Source: Bacillota bacterium
Lineage (GTDB): Bacteria; Bacillota; Clostridia; Acetivibrionales; DSM-1351
DNA length: 19,346 nucleotides
Reading direction: 5' to 3'
Assembly (NCBI GenBank): GCA_023416275.1
Contig: JAEZIB010000027.1
Coordinates: 1-19,346, forward strand
Part shown: positions 1 to 7,538 of the stretch, in pieces
Numbering within the stretch: the first letter of the stretch is position 1
Layout: every line of letters starts with the position of its first letter
Program-made: the position numbers and the translations under genes
The notes under the pieces: generated by a model
The model's input: the letters and a program-made list of their open reading frames with translations, nothing else
What the model was told of the DNA's origin: nothing
The model's database searches: none

Positions 1-54
1 ATTTATGATAAAAACTCAAAAAATAAGTTAATGAGCGGATTACGGAGTATTTTT

Positions 55-651
55 ATGAGGGATTTGTCACTTCACATTCTTGATATAGTCCAAAATTCTA
101 TAAAAGCAAATTCAACTGTTGTTAAAGTACATATTTTTGAAAAGACTGAGAGTAAGAAACTTGTTTTAAAGATTGAAGATAATGGTTTCGGCATGGACAG
201 TGACTTTTTGAAAAAAGTTGAGGATCCATTTACAACTACTAGGACTACTCGGAAAATTGGATTGGGAATACCAATGCTTAAAGAATCAGCACTTAAATGT
301 GAAGGCGAATTTAGTATTTACTCTGAAAAAAATATAGGAACAAAAGTATTTGCTGCTTTTTCAATTGACCATATTGATCGACTGCCTATTGGGGACGTTG
401 GAAGCACTATGACTGCATTAATAACTGCAAGTCCGGATACCCATTTTATTTTGCTGATAGAGAGCGTGAAGGGAACATTTATACTTGATACAGAAGAAAT
501 AAAAAAAACCCTTAACGGTGAAGATAACGGAAGTGAAATGCAAAATTTGATTAGTATAAATGAGTTCGCAGTTATACAGTGGTTGAAAGAGTATATTGAT
601 GAAGGTGTAAAAAATATTTTTGGAGGTGTACTTAATGAAATCGATAGCTGA
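55..651 (+). CDS. Stand-alone HATPase_c (histidine-kinase-type) ATP-binding protein of hydrogenase operon
   Basis: The 198-aa protein is essentially only a GHKL ATPase fold. It shows an N-box near residues 7-20 (HILDIVQNS, Asn14), a G1 box DNGFGM (Asp42, Gly44, Gly46) and a G2 box GLGIPML (residues 69-75). There is no dimerisation/phosphoacceptor-His domain, receiver or membrane segment, so it is not a complete sensor kinase; it resembles anti-sigma-type serine kinases more than a two-component sensor. ATG 55 is chosen because GGAG at 44-47 precedes it; an in-frame ATG at 31 has no ribosome site. Its 3' end overlaps the next gene by 17 nt, so the two are translationally coupled. Such proteins sit beside NuoE/HydB/HydA genes in clostridia; their role is unknown and could be regulatory phosphorylation or a maturation chaperone (inference). 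Confidence 0.82.
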   Translation: MRDLSLHILDIVQNSIKANSTVVKVHIFEKTESKKLVLKIEDNGFGMDSDFLKKVEDPFTTTRTTRKIGLGIPMLKESALKCEGEFSIYSEKNIGTKVFAAFSIDHIDRLPIGDVGSTMTALITASPDTHFILLIESVKGTFILDTEEIKKTLNGEDNGSEMQNLISINEFAVIQWLKEYIDEGVKNIFGGVLNEIDS

Positions 652-1003
652 ATTAGAAGAGATAAGAAAGAAGACTCTTGATAGAATTTCTCTGAGAACA
701 AATGCTGATGGAATCAGAGTTGTTGTAGGAATGGCTACATGTGGTATTGCTGCAGGTGCTAGACCAGTTATGAATGCATTTGTTGAAGAAATAGATAAAA
801 GAAGTTTAAATAATGTTACCGTATCTATGACAGGCTGCGTTGGTGTATGTAAGCTTGAGCCCGTTGTCGAGGTTATTGACAAAGACGGAAATAAGACTAC
901 CTATGTTAAAATGACTGCTGAAAAAGCGGCGAGGGTAGTTGTTGAGCATTTAGTTAACGGCAAAGTTTGCCTTGACTTGACTATTGGAGCGGAAGAGAAG
1001 TAA
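635..1003 (+). CDS. Thioredoxin-like [2Fe-2S] ferredoxin-fold protein of hydrogenase operon
   Basis: The 122-aa protein has a helical N-terminus and a thioredoxin-like ferredoxin domain like that of NuoE and the HydB N-terminus. Cysteines seen are Cys36 (in ATCGIAAGA), Cys68 and Cys72 (TGCVGVC) and a distal Cys112. The second cysteine of the usual Cx4C pair is Gly41 here, so the cluster would have three canonical ligands, or bind differently, or be absent. The start at 635 follows GGAGG (622-626) by 8 nt; an upstream in-frame TTG at 620 would swallow that ribosome site. It overlaps the HATPase gene by 17 nt and precedes HydB by 46 nt. It is probably an accessory electron-transfer or structural subunit; it is too short to be the NuoE-like HydC. 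Confidence 0.82.
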   Translation: MKSIAELEEIRKKTLDRISLRTNADGIRVVVGMATCGIAAGARPVMNAFVEEIDKRSLNNVTVSMTGCVGVCKLEPVVEVIDKDGNKTTYVKMTAEKAARVVVEHLVNGKVCLDLTIGAEEK

Positions 1004-1049
1004 TAAATATATTGTTTATTCCTAAATAATTGTGAGGAGGTTTTAAAAA

Positions 1050-2843
1050 ATGCATTTATATAGAGCACATGTGCTAGTTTGTGCAGGTACAGGTTGTACA
1101 TCTTCCAACTCAGTAAAAATTATGGAAGAAATGGAAACTTTACTTTCAACAAACAAATTGGACAAGGAAGTTCAAATAGTTAAAACAGGATGTTTTGGTC
1201 TTTGTGCAGAGGGTCCGATTGTTGTAGTGTATCCGGAAGGTGCAATGTACACTAGAGTAGAGGTTTCTGATGTAAAAGATATTGTTGAAGAGCATTTGCT
1301 TAAGGGAAGAATAGTAAAAAGATTGCTTGCTGGTGATAAGGTAGCTGATGATATATCAAAATCACTAGAGGGTGTTGATTTCTTTAAAAGACAAACACGA
1401 ATTGCATTAAGAAATTGCGGATTAATAAATCCTGAAAATATAGATGAGTACATAGCGTTTGATGGTTATAAAGCACTAGAGAGAGTATTGACTGAAATGA
1501 AGCCTGAAGAAGTTATTGACGTAATGAAACAATCAGGCTTAAGAGGAAGAGGCGGTGCAGGCTTCCCTACAGGTTTAAAATGGAGTTTTGCTGCTCAGCA
1601 GGTAAATGACATTAAATATGTCTGTTGTAATGCCGATGAAGGAGATCCTGGAGCATTTATGGATAGAAGTGTTCTTGAAGGTGATCCTCATTCACTAATT
1701 GAAGCAATGGCAATAGCAGGATTTGCTATTGGTTCCTCACAGGGATTCGTATATGTTAGAGCTGAATACCCTATAGCAGTTAAGAGATTACAAATTGCTA
1801 TTGAACAAGCTAAGGAATATGGATTACTTGGAGACAATATTCTCGGTACTGGCTTCAAATTTGATTTAGAGATTAGACTTGGTGCGGGAGCATTTGTATG
1901 TGGTGAAGAAACTGCTCTAATGACATCAATTGAAGGTCATAGAGGTGAGCCTAGACCAAGACCTCCATTCCCAGCCGTTAAAGGTCTATGGGGTAAGCCT
2001 TCAATTCTTAATAATGTTGAAACCTATGCTAATATACCTGTTATTATATTAAAGGGTGCCCAGTGGTTCTCAAGTATTGGAACTGAAAAGAGTAAAGGAA
2101 CAAAGGTTTTCGCAATTGGTGGAAAGATTAATAATACTGGTCTCGTTGAAGTACCTATGGGTACAACACTAAGAGAAGTAGTTTATGACATAGGTGGTGG
2201 AATTCCAAAGGGTAAGCAATTTAAAGCTGCTCAGATGGGAGGACCTTCAGGCGGCTGTGTTCCTACACAGCATTTGGATATACCTATTGATTATGATTCA
2301 TTAATTTCAATCGGTGCTATGATGGGTTCAGGTGGACTTATTGTTATGGATGAAGATACCTGTATGGTTGATATAGCTAAATTCTTCTTGGAATTTACAG
2401 TTGATGAGTCCTGTGGTAAATGTCCACCATGTAGAATTGGAACTAAACGTATGCTTGAGATATTGACAAGAATCACTGAAGGAAAAGGTGAAGATGGAGA
2501 TATTGAAAAGCTTGAGGAATTAGCAAAGAACATCAAAACATCTGCATTGTGTGGATTAGGTCAAACTGCTCCAAACCCTGTACTTAGTACAATAAGATAC
2601 TTCAGAGATGAGTATGAAGCACATATTCATGAAAAGAAATGTACAGCAGGAGTTTGTAAAGCTATGATGCAATATGTAATTGATGCTGAGAAATGTAAGA
2701 GCTGCGGATTGTGTAAAAAAGCATGTCCTATGAACTGTATCAGCGGAGAAAAGAAGGTTCCTTACGTAATTGATCAAGCTAAATGTGAAAAATGTGGTGC
2801 TTGTATGGAAAAATGTCCATTCAAAGCTATTTCAAAAATTTAG
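1050..2843 (+). CDS. hydB: HydB: NuoF-like FMN/NADH and Fe-S subunit of bifurcating [FeFe] hydrogenase
   Basis: The 597-aa protein has the full HydB layout. An N-terminal thioredoxin-like [2Fe-2S] domain carries Cys11-x4-Cys16 and Cys48-x3-Cys52. The NuoF 51-kDa domain follows, with the glycine-rich nucleotide loop GRGGAGFPTGLKW (166-178) and the downstream FMN/NADH motif GAGAFVCGEETAL. An SLBB region comes next, then a [4Fe-4S] site with Cys455-x2-Cys458-x2-Cys461 plus Cys501. Two C-terminal ferredoxin-type [4Fe-4S] motifs (CKSCGLCKKAC and CEKCGACMEKC) are the extension that separates HydB from plain NuoF. The start has GAGGAGG at 1034-1040. It ends 17 nt before HydA. Expected role: cytoplasmic FMN site where NADH and ferredoxin electrons are exchanged with HydA. 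An alternative is a non-bifurcating NADH-linked hydrogenase diaphorase. Confidence 0.93.
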   Translation: MHLYRAHVLVCAGTGCTSSNSVKIMEEMETLLSTNKLDKEVQIVKTGCFGLCAEGPIVVVYPEGAMYTRVEVSDVKDIVEEHLLKGRIVKRLLAGDKVADDISKSLEGVDFFKRQTRIALRNCGLINPENIDEYIAFDGYKALERVLTEMKPEEVIDVMKQSGLRGRGGAGFPTGLKWSFAAQQVNDIKYVCCNADEGDPGAFMDRSVLEGDPHSLIEAMAIAGFAIGSSQGFVYVRAEYPIAVKRLQIAIEQAKEYGLLGDNILGTGFKFDLEIRLGAGAFVCGEETALMTSIEGHRGEPRPRPPFPAVKGLWGKPSILNNVETYANIPVIILKGAQWFSSIGTEKSKGTKVFAIGGKINNTGLVEVPMGTTLREVVYDIGGGIPKGKQFKAAQMGGPSGGCVPTQHLDIPIDYDSLISIGAMMGSGGLIVMDEDTCMVDIAKFFLEFTVDESCGKCPPCRIGTKRMLEILTRITEGKGEDGDIEKLEELAKNIKTSALCGLGQTAPNPVLSTIRYFRDEYEAHIHEKKCTAGVCKAMMQYVIDAEKCKSCGLCKKACPMNCISGEKKVPYVIDQAKCEKCGACMEKCPFKAISKI

Positions 2844-2860
2844 GGGAGGAGAGTGTAAAA

Positions 2861-4606
2861 ATGGCAACAGTAAATATTACTATAGATGGCAAGAAAATGC
2901 AGGTTGAACAAGGCTTAACTATTTTAGAGGCAGCTAGACAGGCTAATATAAAAATACCAACACTTTGCTTCCTAAAAGATATAAATGAAATAGGTGCTTG
3001 TAGAATGTGCCTTGTTGAGATAAAGGGAGCAAGAGCGCTTCAAGCTTCATGTGTATATCCTGTATCAGAAGGCTTAGAGATATATACTCAAAGTCCAAGC
3101 GTTAGAGAAGCAAGAAAGGTAACACTAGAACTTATTTTATCAAATCATGACAAAAAGTGCTTGACTTGTGTTAGAAGCAAAAATTGTGAATTACAATCTC
3201 TTGCTGATGAGCTTAACATTAAAGAACTTAGATTTGAGGGTGAATCAAATAACTATGCATTAGACGATTTCTCACCTTCAATTGTAAGAGACCAGAATAA
3301 ATGTATTCTTTGCAGACGCTGTGTAAGTATGTGTAAAAATGTGCAGACAGTTAATGTAATAAGTGCTACTGAAAGAGGTTTCAAATCAGCTGTTGGATGC
3401 GCATTTGATATGTCCTTGGCAGATGTTCCTTGTACTAATTGTGGACAGTGTATAAGCGTTTGTCCTGTTGGAGCATTAAGAGAAAAGGACGATACAGATA
3501 AGGTTTGGCAGGCTTTAGCAAATCCTGAGCTTCATGTAGTAGTTCAGACTGCTCCTGCTGTCAGAGTTGCAATTGGTGAAGAGTTTGGCTTGCCAATAGG
3601 TACAAGATGTACTGGAAAAATGGTTGCAGCATTAAGTAAATTAGGTTTTGCCAAAGTATTTGACACAGATACTGCTGCTGACTTAACAATTATGGAAGAG
3701 GGAACAGAGCTTCTCACTAGAATTCAAAATGGTGGAAAGCTTCCTGTTATAACTTCTTGTAGTCCAGGATGGATTAAATTCTGTGAGCATAACTACCCAG
3801 AATTCCTAGACAATCTATCATCCTGTAAATCACCTCATGAAATGTTTGGTGCTGTATTAAAATCATACTATGCTGAAAAAATGGGAATAGATCCAGCTAA
3901 AATCTTTGTTGTTTCTGTTATGCCATGTACTGCTAAGAAGTATGAGGCTGCAAGACCAGAATTATCTGCAAATGGCTTAGCTGATGTTGATGTTGTGCTT
4001 ACAACCAGAGAAGCTGCCAAAATGATAAAAGAGGCTGGTATTGACTTTACCAATCTTGAAGATAAGCAGTTTGATGATCCTATGGGAGAAGCAACTGGCG
4101 CAGGAGTTATTTTTGGAGCTACCGGCGGTGTTATGGAAGCAGCACTTAGAACTGTTGCTGAAATTTTAGAGGGTAAATCCTTTGACAATATTGAATATTC
4201 TGCTGTAAGAGGAATTGAAGGAATCAAGGAAGCGACAGTAGAATTCGGAGGAAAGAAAGTAAGAGCTGCAGTTGCAAATGGTTTAGGAAATGCAAGAAAG
4301 TTGCTTGATAGCATGAAAGACGGGGAACAGTATGATTTCGTAGAAATAATGGCGTGCCCTGGCGGATGTGTAAATGGTGGCGGACAGCCTATTCAGCCAT
4401 CTTCTGTTAGAAGTTGGACTGACCTACGTGCTGAGAGAGCAAAGGCAATCTATGAAGAGGATGCAAGCTTGCCAATCAGAAAGTCCCATGAAAATCCAAT
4501 AGTAAAGAAAATGTATGATGAGTATTTTGAGAAACCAGGAAGCCACAAGGCACATGACCTATTACATACTCACTATACAGCTAGAGCAAATTATCCAGAG
4601 AAATAA
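2861..4606 (+). CDS. hydA: HydA: [FeFe] hydrogenase catalytic subunit
   Basis: The 581-aa, CpI-like protein reversibly reduces protons to H2. An N-terminal [2Fe-2S] ferredoxin domain uses Cys36, Cys47, Cys50 and Cys64. A His-ligated [4Fe-4S] motif follows (Hx3Cx2Cx5C, HDKKCLTC...C), then two [4Fe-4S] motifs (CILCRRCVSMC, CTNCGQCISVC), the H-cluster domain and a fused small-subunit-type tail. H-cluster motif L2 is MPCTAKKYE (Cys356) and L3 is MACPGGCVNGGGQP (Cys499, Cys503). L1 reads TSCSPGW (residues 298-304) rather than TSCCPxW, so one of the two adjacent cysteines is Ser301. The start ATG 2861 lies behind GGAGGAG (2845-2851); an in-frame ATG at 2792 lies inside hydB. It is the last gene of the operon, followed by a strong terminator at 4651-4708. 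Confidence 0.95.
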   Translation: MATVNITIDGKKMQVEQGLTILEAARQANIKIPTLCFLKDINEIGACRMCLVEIKGARALQASCVYPVSEGLEIYTQSPSVREARKVTLELILSNHDKKCLTCVRSKNCELQSLADELNIKELRFEGESNNYALDDFSPSIVRDQNKCILCRRCVSMCKNVQTVNVISATERGFKSAVGCAFDMSLADVPCTNCGQCISVCPVGALREKDDTDKVWQALANPELHVVVQTAPAVRVAIGEEFGLPIGTRCTGKMVAALSKLGFAKVFDTDTAADLTIMEEGTELLTRIQNGGKLPVITSCSPGWIKFCEHNYPEFLDNLSSCKSPHEMFGAVLKSYYAEKMGIDPAKIFVVSVMPCTAKKYEAARPELSANGLADVDVVLTTREAAKMIKEAGIDFTNLEDKQFDDPMGEATGAGVIFGATGGVMEAALRTVAEILEGKSFDNIEYSAVRGIEGIKEATVEFGGKKVRAAVANGLGNARKLLDSMKDGEQYDFVEIMACPGGCVNGGGQPIQPSSVRSWTDLRAERAKAIYEEDASLPIRKSHENPIVKKMYDEYFEKPGSHKAHDLLHTHYTARANYPEK

Positions 4607-4650
4607 TTTTATCTGGTGAGTCTTATCACAATTGAATTAAACTGATATAT

Positions 4651-4708
4651 AAAAAGTTCTAAGATTCAAATAAAGCCTTTGCTGCATTTGGATTTTGGAA
4701 CTTTTTTG
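4651..4708 (+). terminator. Rho-independent terminator of the hydrogenase operon
   Basis: A 21-bp stem (4651-4671 pairing with 4687-4707, with three G-U wobbles) encloses a loop of about 15 nt, and its 3' arm ends in a T run (4702-4707). It lies 45 nt after the hydA stop. The A run opening the left arm pairs with the T run, so it may also work for any minus-strand transcription. Confidence 0.85.
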
Positions 4709-4824
4709 TTCATTTTAGAGTGTTTCTATTATTTATTTACCATATTTTTTATATTTCTTGTAATAAATCAAAAAAACAACCTATCTATTTACAAAAACGA
4801 TATACTTTCCTAATAAAAATACTA

Positions 4825-4830
4825 TATAAT
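4825..4830 (+). promoter_or_regulatory. Possible -10 box (TATAAT) upstream of the GH9 gene
   Basis: A perfect TATAAT lies 58 nt before the GH9 start in very AT-rich DNA. The -35 position (4802-4807, ATACTT) is poor, so the promoter call is weak. No convincing CcpA cre site was found here, though carbon control would be expected for a glycosidase. Confidence 0.3.
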
Positions 4831-4887
4831 AGATATAGCATTTTTTAAAAATGTAATATAACTATTATTTAAGAGGGTATATGTACT

Positions 4888-6669
4888 ATGTATGGAATAA
4901 AAAAAGCAATCACTCTTTCACTGTCTGTTAGCTTGATTTTAACTATGACCTCATGTGCTTCAAATAAATCAAATACTGATGCTTCTCAAGCAACAGCAAC
5001 ACAAAGTACAAGTGCTGCTACAACGGGGGTTAATCAAACTGTGGAACAATTAGTAAGTGAAAATATTCATGTTAATCAAATAGGCTATTTTAGTTCAGAC
5101 AAAAAAATCGCTATTATAAATGGACAGTTTAGTTCATTCGAGGTAATTGATGCAGCTACTAAGAAAGTAGTTCTGACAAAGAATTTAGATGGTAAGGTAA
5201 AGGATGATTCAAGCGGAGATTCAGTATGCTATGCTGATTTTTCAGAAATTACTACTGCAGGACAATACTTCATATCAGTACCGGAATTAGGTAAATCCTA
5301 TGATTTTAAAATAGGTGATAAGCGTATATACACAGGAATTGCTGATGGGATGCTAAAGGCACTATATTTGCAACGCTGTGGGATTGTGTTAGACAGCAAG
5401 TATGCAGGGGAATACACTCATGGGTCCTGCCACAAAGCGTTGGCAAAAATATACGGCAATGAAAATAAAGAAATAGATGTTAGCGGAGGCTGGCATGATG
5501 CCGGCGATTATGGACGATATGTTGTTCCGGCGGCAGTTACTGCGGCTGATTTGTTGATGGCATATGAGTTTTATCCAAATAGCTTTACTGATAGTACAAA
5601 TATTCCTGAAAGCTCAAACAACATACCCGATATACTTGATGAAGCTAAGTATGGTATTGACTGGATGCTAAAAATGCAGGATAAATTATCAGGAGGAGTA
5701 TATCACAAGGTAACAGCAATGGGCTTTCCTGATATGACCTTAATGCCAGATATTGATGTGGATGATATGTATGTGATGCCTGTTTCTACAACTGCGACAG
5801 CTGACTTTGCTGCAGTTACTGCTATGGCTGCAAGAATTTATAAGGAAATAAATCCTGGCTTCTCTCAGAGCTGCTTAAATGCTTCACTGAAGGCGTGGGC
5901 GTGGTTAGAGAATAATACCAAATTTATTGAATTTAAAAATCCTTCTGATATCCTAACTGGTGAGTATGGTGATAACTCAGGCTCAGATGAAATATCTTGG
6001 GCGGCGGCAGAGCTTTTGAGGACAACAGGAGAAAAGAAGTATGGTGATAATTTTGTTAGTAATTTCCATTCAAATGGATTTGGACTTGGATGGCAGAATG
6101 TTAGTGGGTTTGCAGCAATAGCATATATGTTTTGCGATTCAGATAAGATTGATTTGAAGAAATATGAAGAAATAAGGAAGAGTTGGATTGAAAAAGCTGA
6201 CATGTTTGTAGCAACTGCTAAAAAAGACGGCTATTTGCTTGCAATGCACAAGCTAGAGTATATATGGGGAAGTAATATGAATGTTGCAAACCATGCAAAA
6301 CATTTGCTGGTGGCTGATAGGCTCAGCAATAATGAAGAATACACTGAAACAGTAAAGAATGCGGCACACTATTTAATGGGTAGAAACACGTTAAGTCAAT
6401 GCTACATAACAGGTTTTGGTTCTAAACAAATTATGCAGCCTCATCACAGACCTTCTTTAGGTGATATGGTGAAGTTGCCTATACCTGGTTTAGTTGTTGG
6501 TGGGCCAAATTCTACATTAGATGATAGTGTATCAAAATCTAAGCTATCTGGACTTGCTCCTGCAAAATGCTATATAGATGACATGTCATCTTATGGAACA
6601 AATGAGGTTGCAACTTATTGGAATTCGCCAACAATTTTTGTTTTTGGATATTTAAATCAGCAAAGGTAA
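4888..6669 (+). CDS. Cell-surface lipoprotein glycoside hydrolase family 9 (cellulase/exoglycosidase-like)
   Basis: The 593-aa enzyme is predicted to be anchored to the outer membrane face by lipidated Cys23 (signal peptide with lipobox LTMTSC) and a Ser/Thr/Ala-rich linker to about residue 50. An Ig-like CelD_N domain starts near residue 58 (NIHVNQIGYF). The GH9 (alpha/alpha)6 catalytic domain follows, with GGWHDAGDYGRYV holding nucleophile-side Asp204 and Asp207. The substrate-site motif QPHHRPS has His519, His520 and Arg521; a C-terminal signature holds general acid Glu573 (GTNEVATYWN). No dockerin or carbohydrate-binding module is present, so it is not a cellulosome subunit. It could trim cello-oligosaccharides at the cell surface or act as an exo-beta-glucosaminidase/glucosidase-type GH9; specificity cannot be read from sequence. 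RBS AAGAGGG at 4871-4877. A flavin-reductase-like gene follows after 16 nt. Confidence 0.92.
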   Translation: MYGIKKAITLSLSVSLILTMTSCASNKSNTDASQATATQSTSAATTGVNQTVEQLVSENIHVNQIGYFSSDKKIAIINGQFSSFEVIDAATKKVVLTKNLDGKVKDDSSGDSVCYADFSEITTAGQYFISVPELGKSYDFKIGDKRIYTGIADGMLKALYLQRCGIVLDSKYAGEYTHGSCHKALAKIYGNENKEIDVSGGWHDAGDYGRYVVPAAVTAADLLMAYEFYPNSFTDSTNIPESSNNIPDILDEAKYGIDWMLKMQDKLSGGVYHKVTAMGFPDMTLMPDIDVDDMYVMPVSTTATADFAAVTAMAARIYKEINPGFSQSCLNASLKAWAWLENNTKFIEFKNPSDILTGEYGDNSGSDEISWAAAELLRTTGEKKYGDNFVSNFHSNGFGLGWQNVSGFAAIAYMFCDSDKIDLKKYEEIRKSWIEKADMFVATAKKDGYLLAMHKLEYIWGSNMNVANHAKHLLVADRLSNNEEYTETVKNAAHYLMGRNTLSQCYITGFGSKQIMQPHHRPSLGDMVKLPIPGLVVGGPNSTLDDSVSKSKLSGLAPAKCYIDDMSSYGTNEVATYWNSPTIFVFGYLNQQR

Positions 6670-6685
6670 TTTAGGAGGAATTAAT

Positions 6686-7303
6686 TTGGCAAAGCAAGTT
6701 TGGAAACCCTCTACGATGTTAAATCCTGTACCTGCTGTAATGGTGTCTTGTGCAGATAAAGAGGGAAAACCCAATATAATAACATTAGCATGGGCTGGGA
6801 CGATAAACTCTAGCCCTCCCATGGTTTCTATATCAATCAGAAAAGAGCGGTATTCACATGCTTTAATAAAAGAGACAGGCGAATTTGTGATAAATTTAAC
6901 TACAAGAGGACTAACCTTTGCCACGGATTATTGTGGTGTAAAATCAGGCAGAGATATTGATAAATTTGAAGCAATGAAGTTAACACCTGAAAAGGCTTCA
7001 ATAGTAAGTGCTCCGATGATAAAAGAAAGTCCTTTGAATCTGGAATGTATTGTTAAGCAGGTCATAGAGCTTGGCTCTCACGATATGTTTATAGCTGAAG
7101 TGGTTGCAACCAACGTAAAAGAAGAGCTGCTTGACGAAAAGGGAAAACTGGATTTGAAAAAAGCTGATTTAATTTGCTATTCCCATGGAGAATATTTTTC
7201 TCTTTCAAAGCCGTTAGGGTTTTTCGGGTATTCGGTTGCAAAGAGGAAGAATTTGAAGCGGGCGGACTTGGTGAGGAAGAGTGGGAGTAGGAAGAGGAAG
7301 TAG
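6686..7303 (+). CDS. Flavin reductase-like (flavoredoxin-type) FMN-binding protein
   Basis: The 205-aa protein fits the flavin_reduct split-barrel family. It opens with STMLNPVPAVMVSC, followed by the ITLAWAGTINSSPPMVSISI core and the ERYSHALIKETGEFVINL segment typical of flavoredoxins that bind FMN and exchange electrons with NAD(P)H or ferredoxin partners. The start is a TTG at 6686, chosen because AGGAGG lies at 6673-6678 and no ATG lies nearby in frame. The C-terminal 20 residues are strongly basic and end in RKRK, encoded by a purine-rich tract; this tail looks like an unconserved extension. The 16-nt gap suggests co-transcription with the GH9 gene, but no functional link is evident. Confidence 0.85.
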   Translation: MAKQVWKPSTMLNPVPAVMVSCADKEGKPNIITLAWAGTINSSPPMVSISIRKERYSHALIKETGEFVINLTTRGLTFATDYCGVKSGRDIDKFEAMKLTPEKASIVSAPMIKESPLNLECIVKQVIELGSHDMFIAEVVATNVKEELLDEKGKLDLKKADLICYSHGEYFSLSKPLGFFGYSVAKRKNLKRADLVRKSGSRKRK

Positions 7304-7329
7304 GAGGACATTTGGAGGCTGCTGAAATT

Positions 7330-7358
7330 TTGAGTAATTATTACTATATAATTATAAC
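7330..7358 (+). promoter_or_regulatory. Candidate sigma-A promoter for the DUF1963 gene
   Basis: TTGAGT (7330-7335), a 17-nt spacer and TATAAC (7353-7358). Transcription from about 7365 would give a leader of roughly 175 nt that includes the branched structure at 7409-7481. Confidence 0.45.
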
Positions 7359-7408
7359 GCCTAGATTCAAATTGAAATTTTATGATTGCAGAAGAATTTC
7401 ATTACATT

Positions 7409-7481
7409 AGTGGCGTGTAAGCGAGGTGGGAGATATTCTCACCGCCTGAAAGCCAAAGAGGCACTCGCCACTTATAAAGTG
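7409..7481 (+). ncRNA. Candidate structured 5' leader (three-way junction with competing hairpin)
   Basis: Closing stem P1 pairs AGTGGCG (7409-7415) with CGCCACT (7466-7472). Inside are hairpin P2, 7425-7443 (GGTGGGAG against TTCTCACC), and hairpin P3, 7444-7462 (GCCT/AGGC). A further hairpin CACTT-ATA-AAGTG (7469-7481) shares 7469-7472 with P1, so the two folds exclude each other. Bases 7411-7470 are 57% G+C (34 of 60) in DNA that is otherwise about one third G+C. I do not recognise a known riboswitch class. It may be a cis-regulatory leader, or a leftover transposon end such as an IS605/TnpB-type structured end. Confidence 0.45.
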
Positions 7482-7538
7482 TCAGTTTCAGGTACAACAC
7501 ATTCTGTGGATTATCATAGCAATAAGGAGGCTAGCGGC

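Noticed and set aside
1..54. 3' end of an upstream NuoE/HydC gene
   Set aside because: At most about 10 codons would lie in the window and more than one frame is open to the edge, so no gene can be assigned.
318..882. Minus-strand ORFs opposite the HATPase and ferredoxin genes
   Set aside because: Antisense shadows of well-supported coding frames, Ser/Phe-rich as expected from opposite-strand reading.
2792..2860. Upstream ATG for HydA inside hydB
   Set aside because: The extension overlaps HydB's ferredoxin codons and lacks a ribosome site; the ferredoxin domain begins at ATG 2861.
4780..4806. CcpA cre-like site before the GH9 gene
   Set aside because: Only the central CG and flanking A residues match; the TG and CA ends of the consensus are missing.
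7386..7538. N-terminal extension of the DUF1963 protein from a TTG start
   Set aside because: It translates the GC-rich folded leader, has no ribosome site, and the DUF1963 similarity starts only after ATG 7539, which has AAGGAGG.
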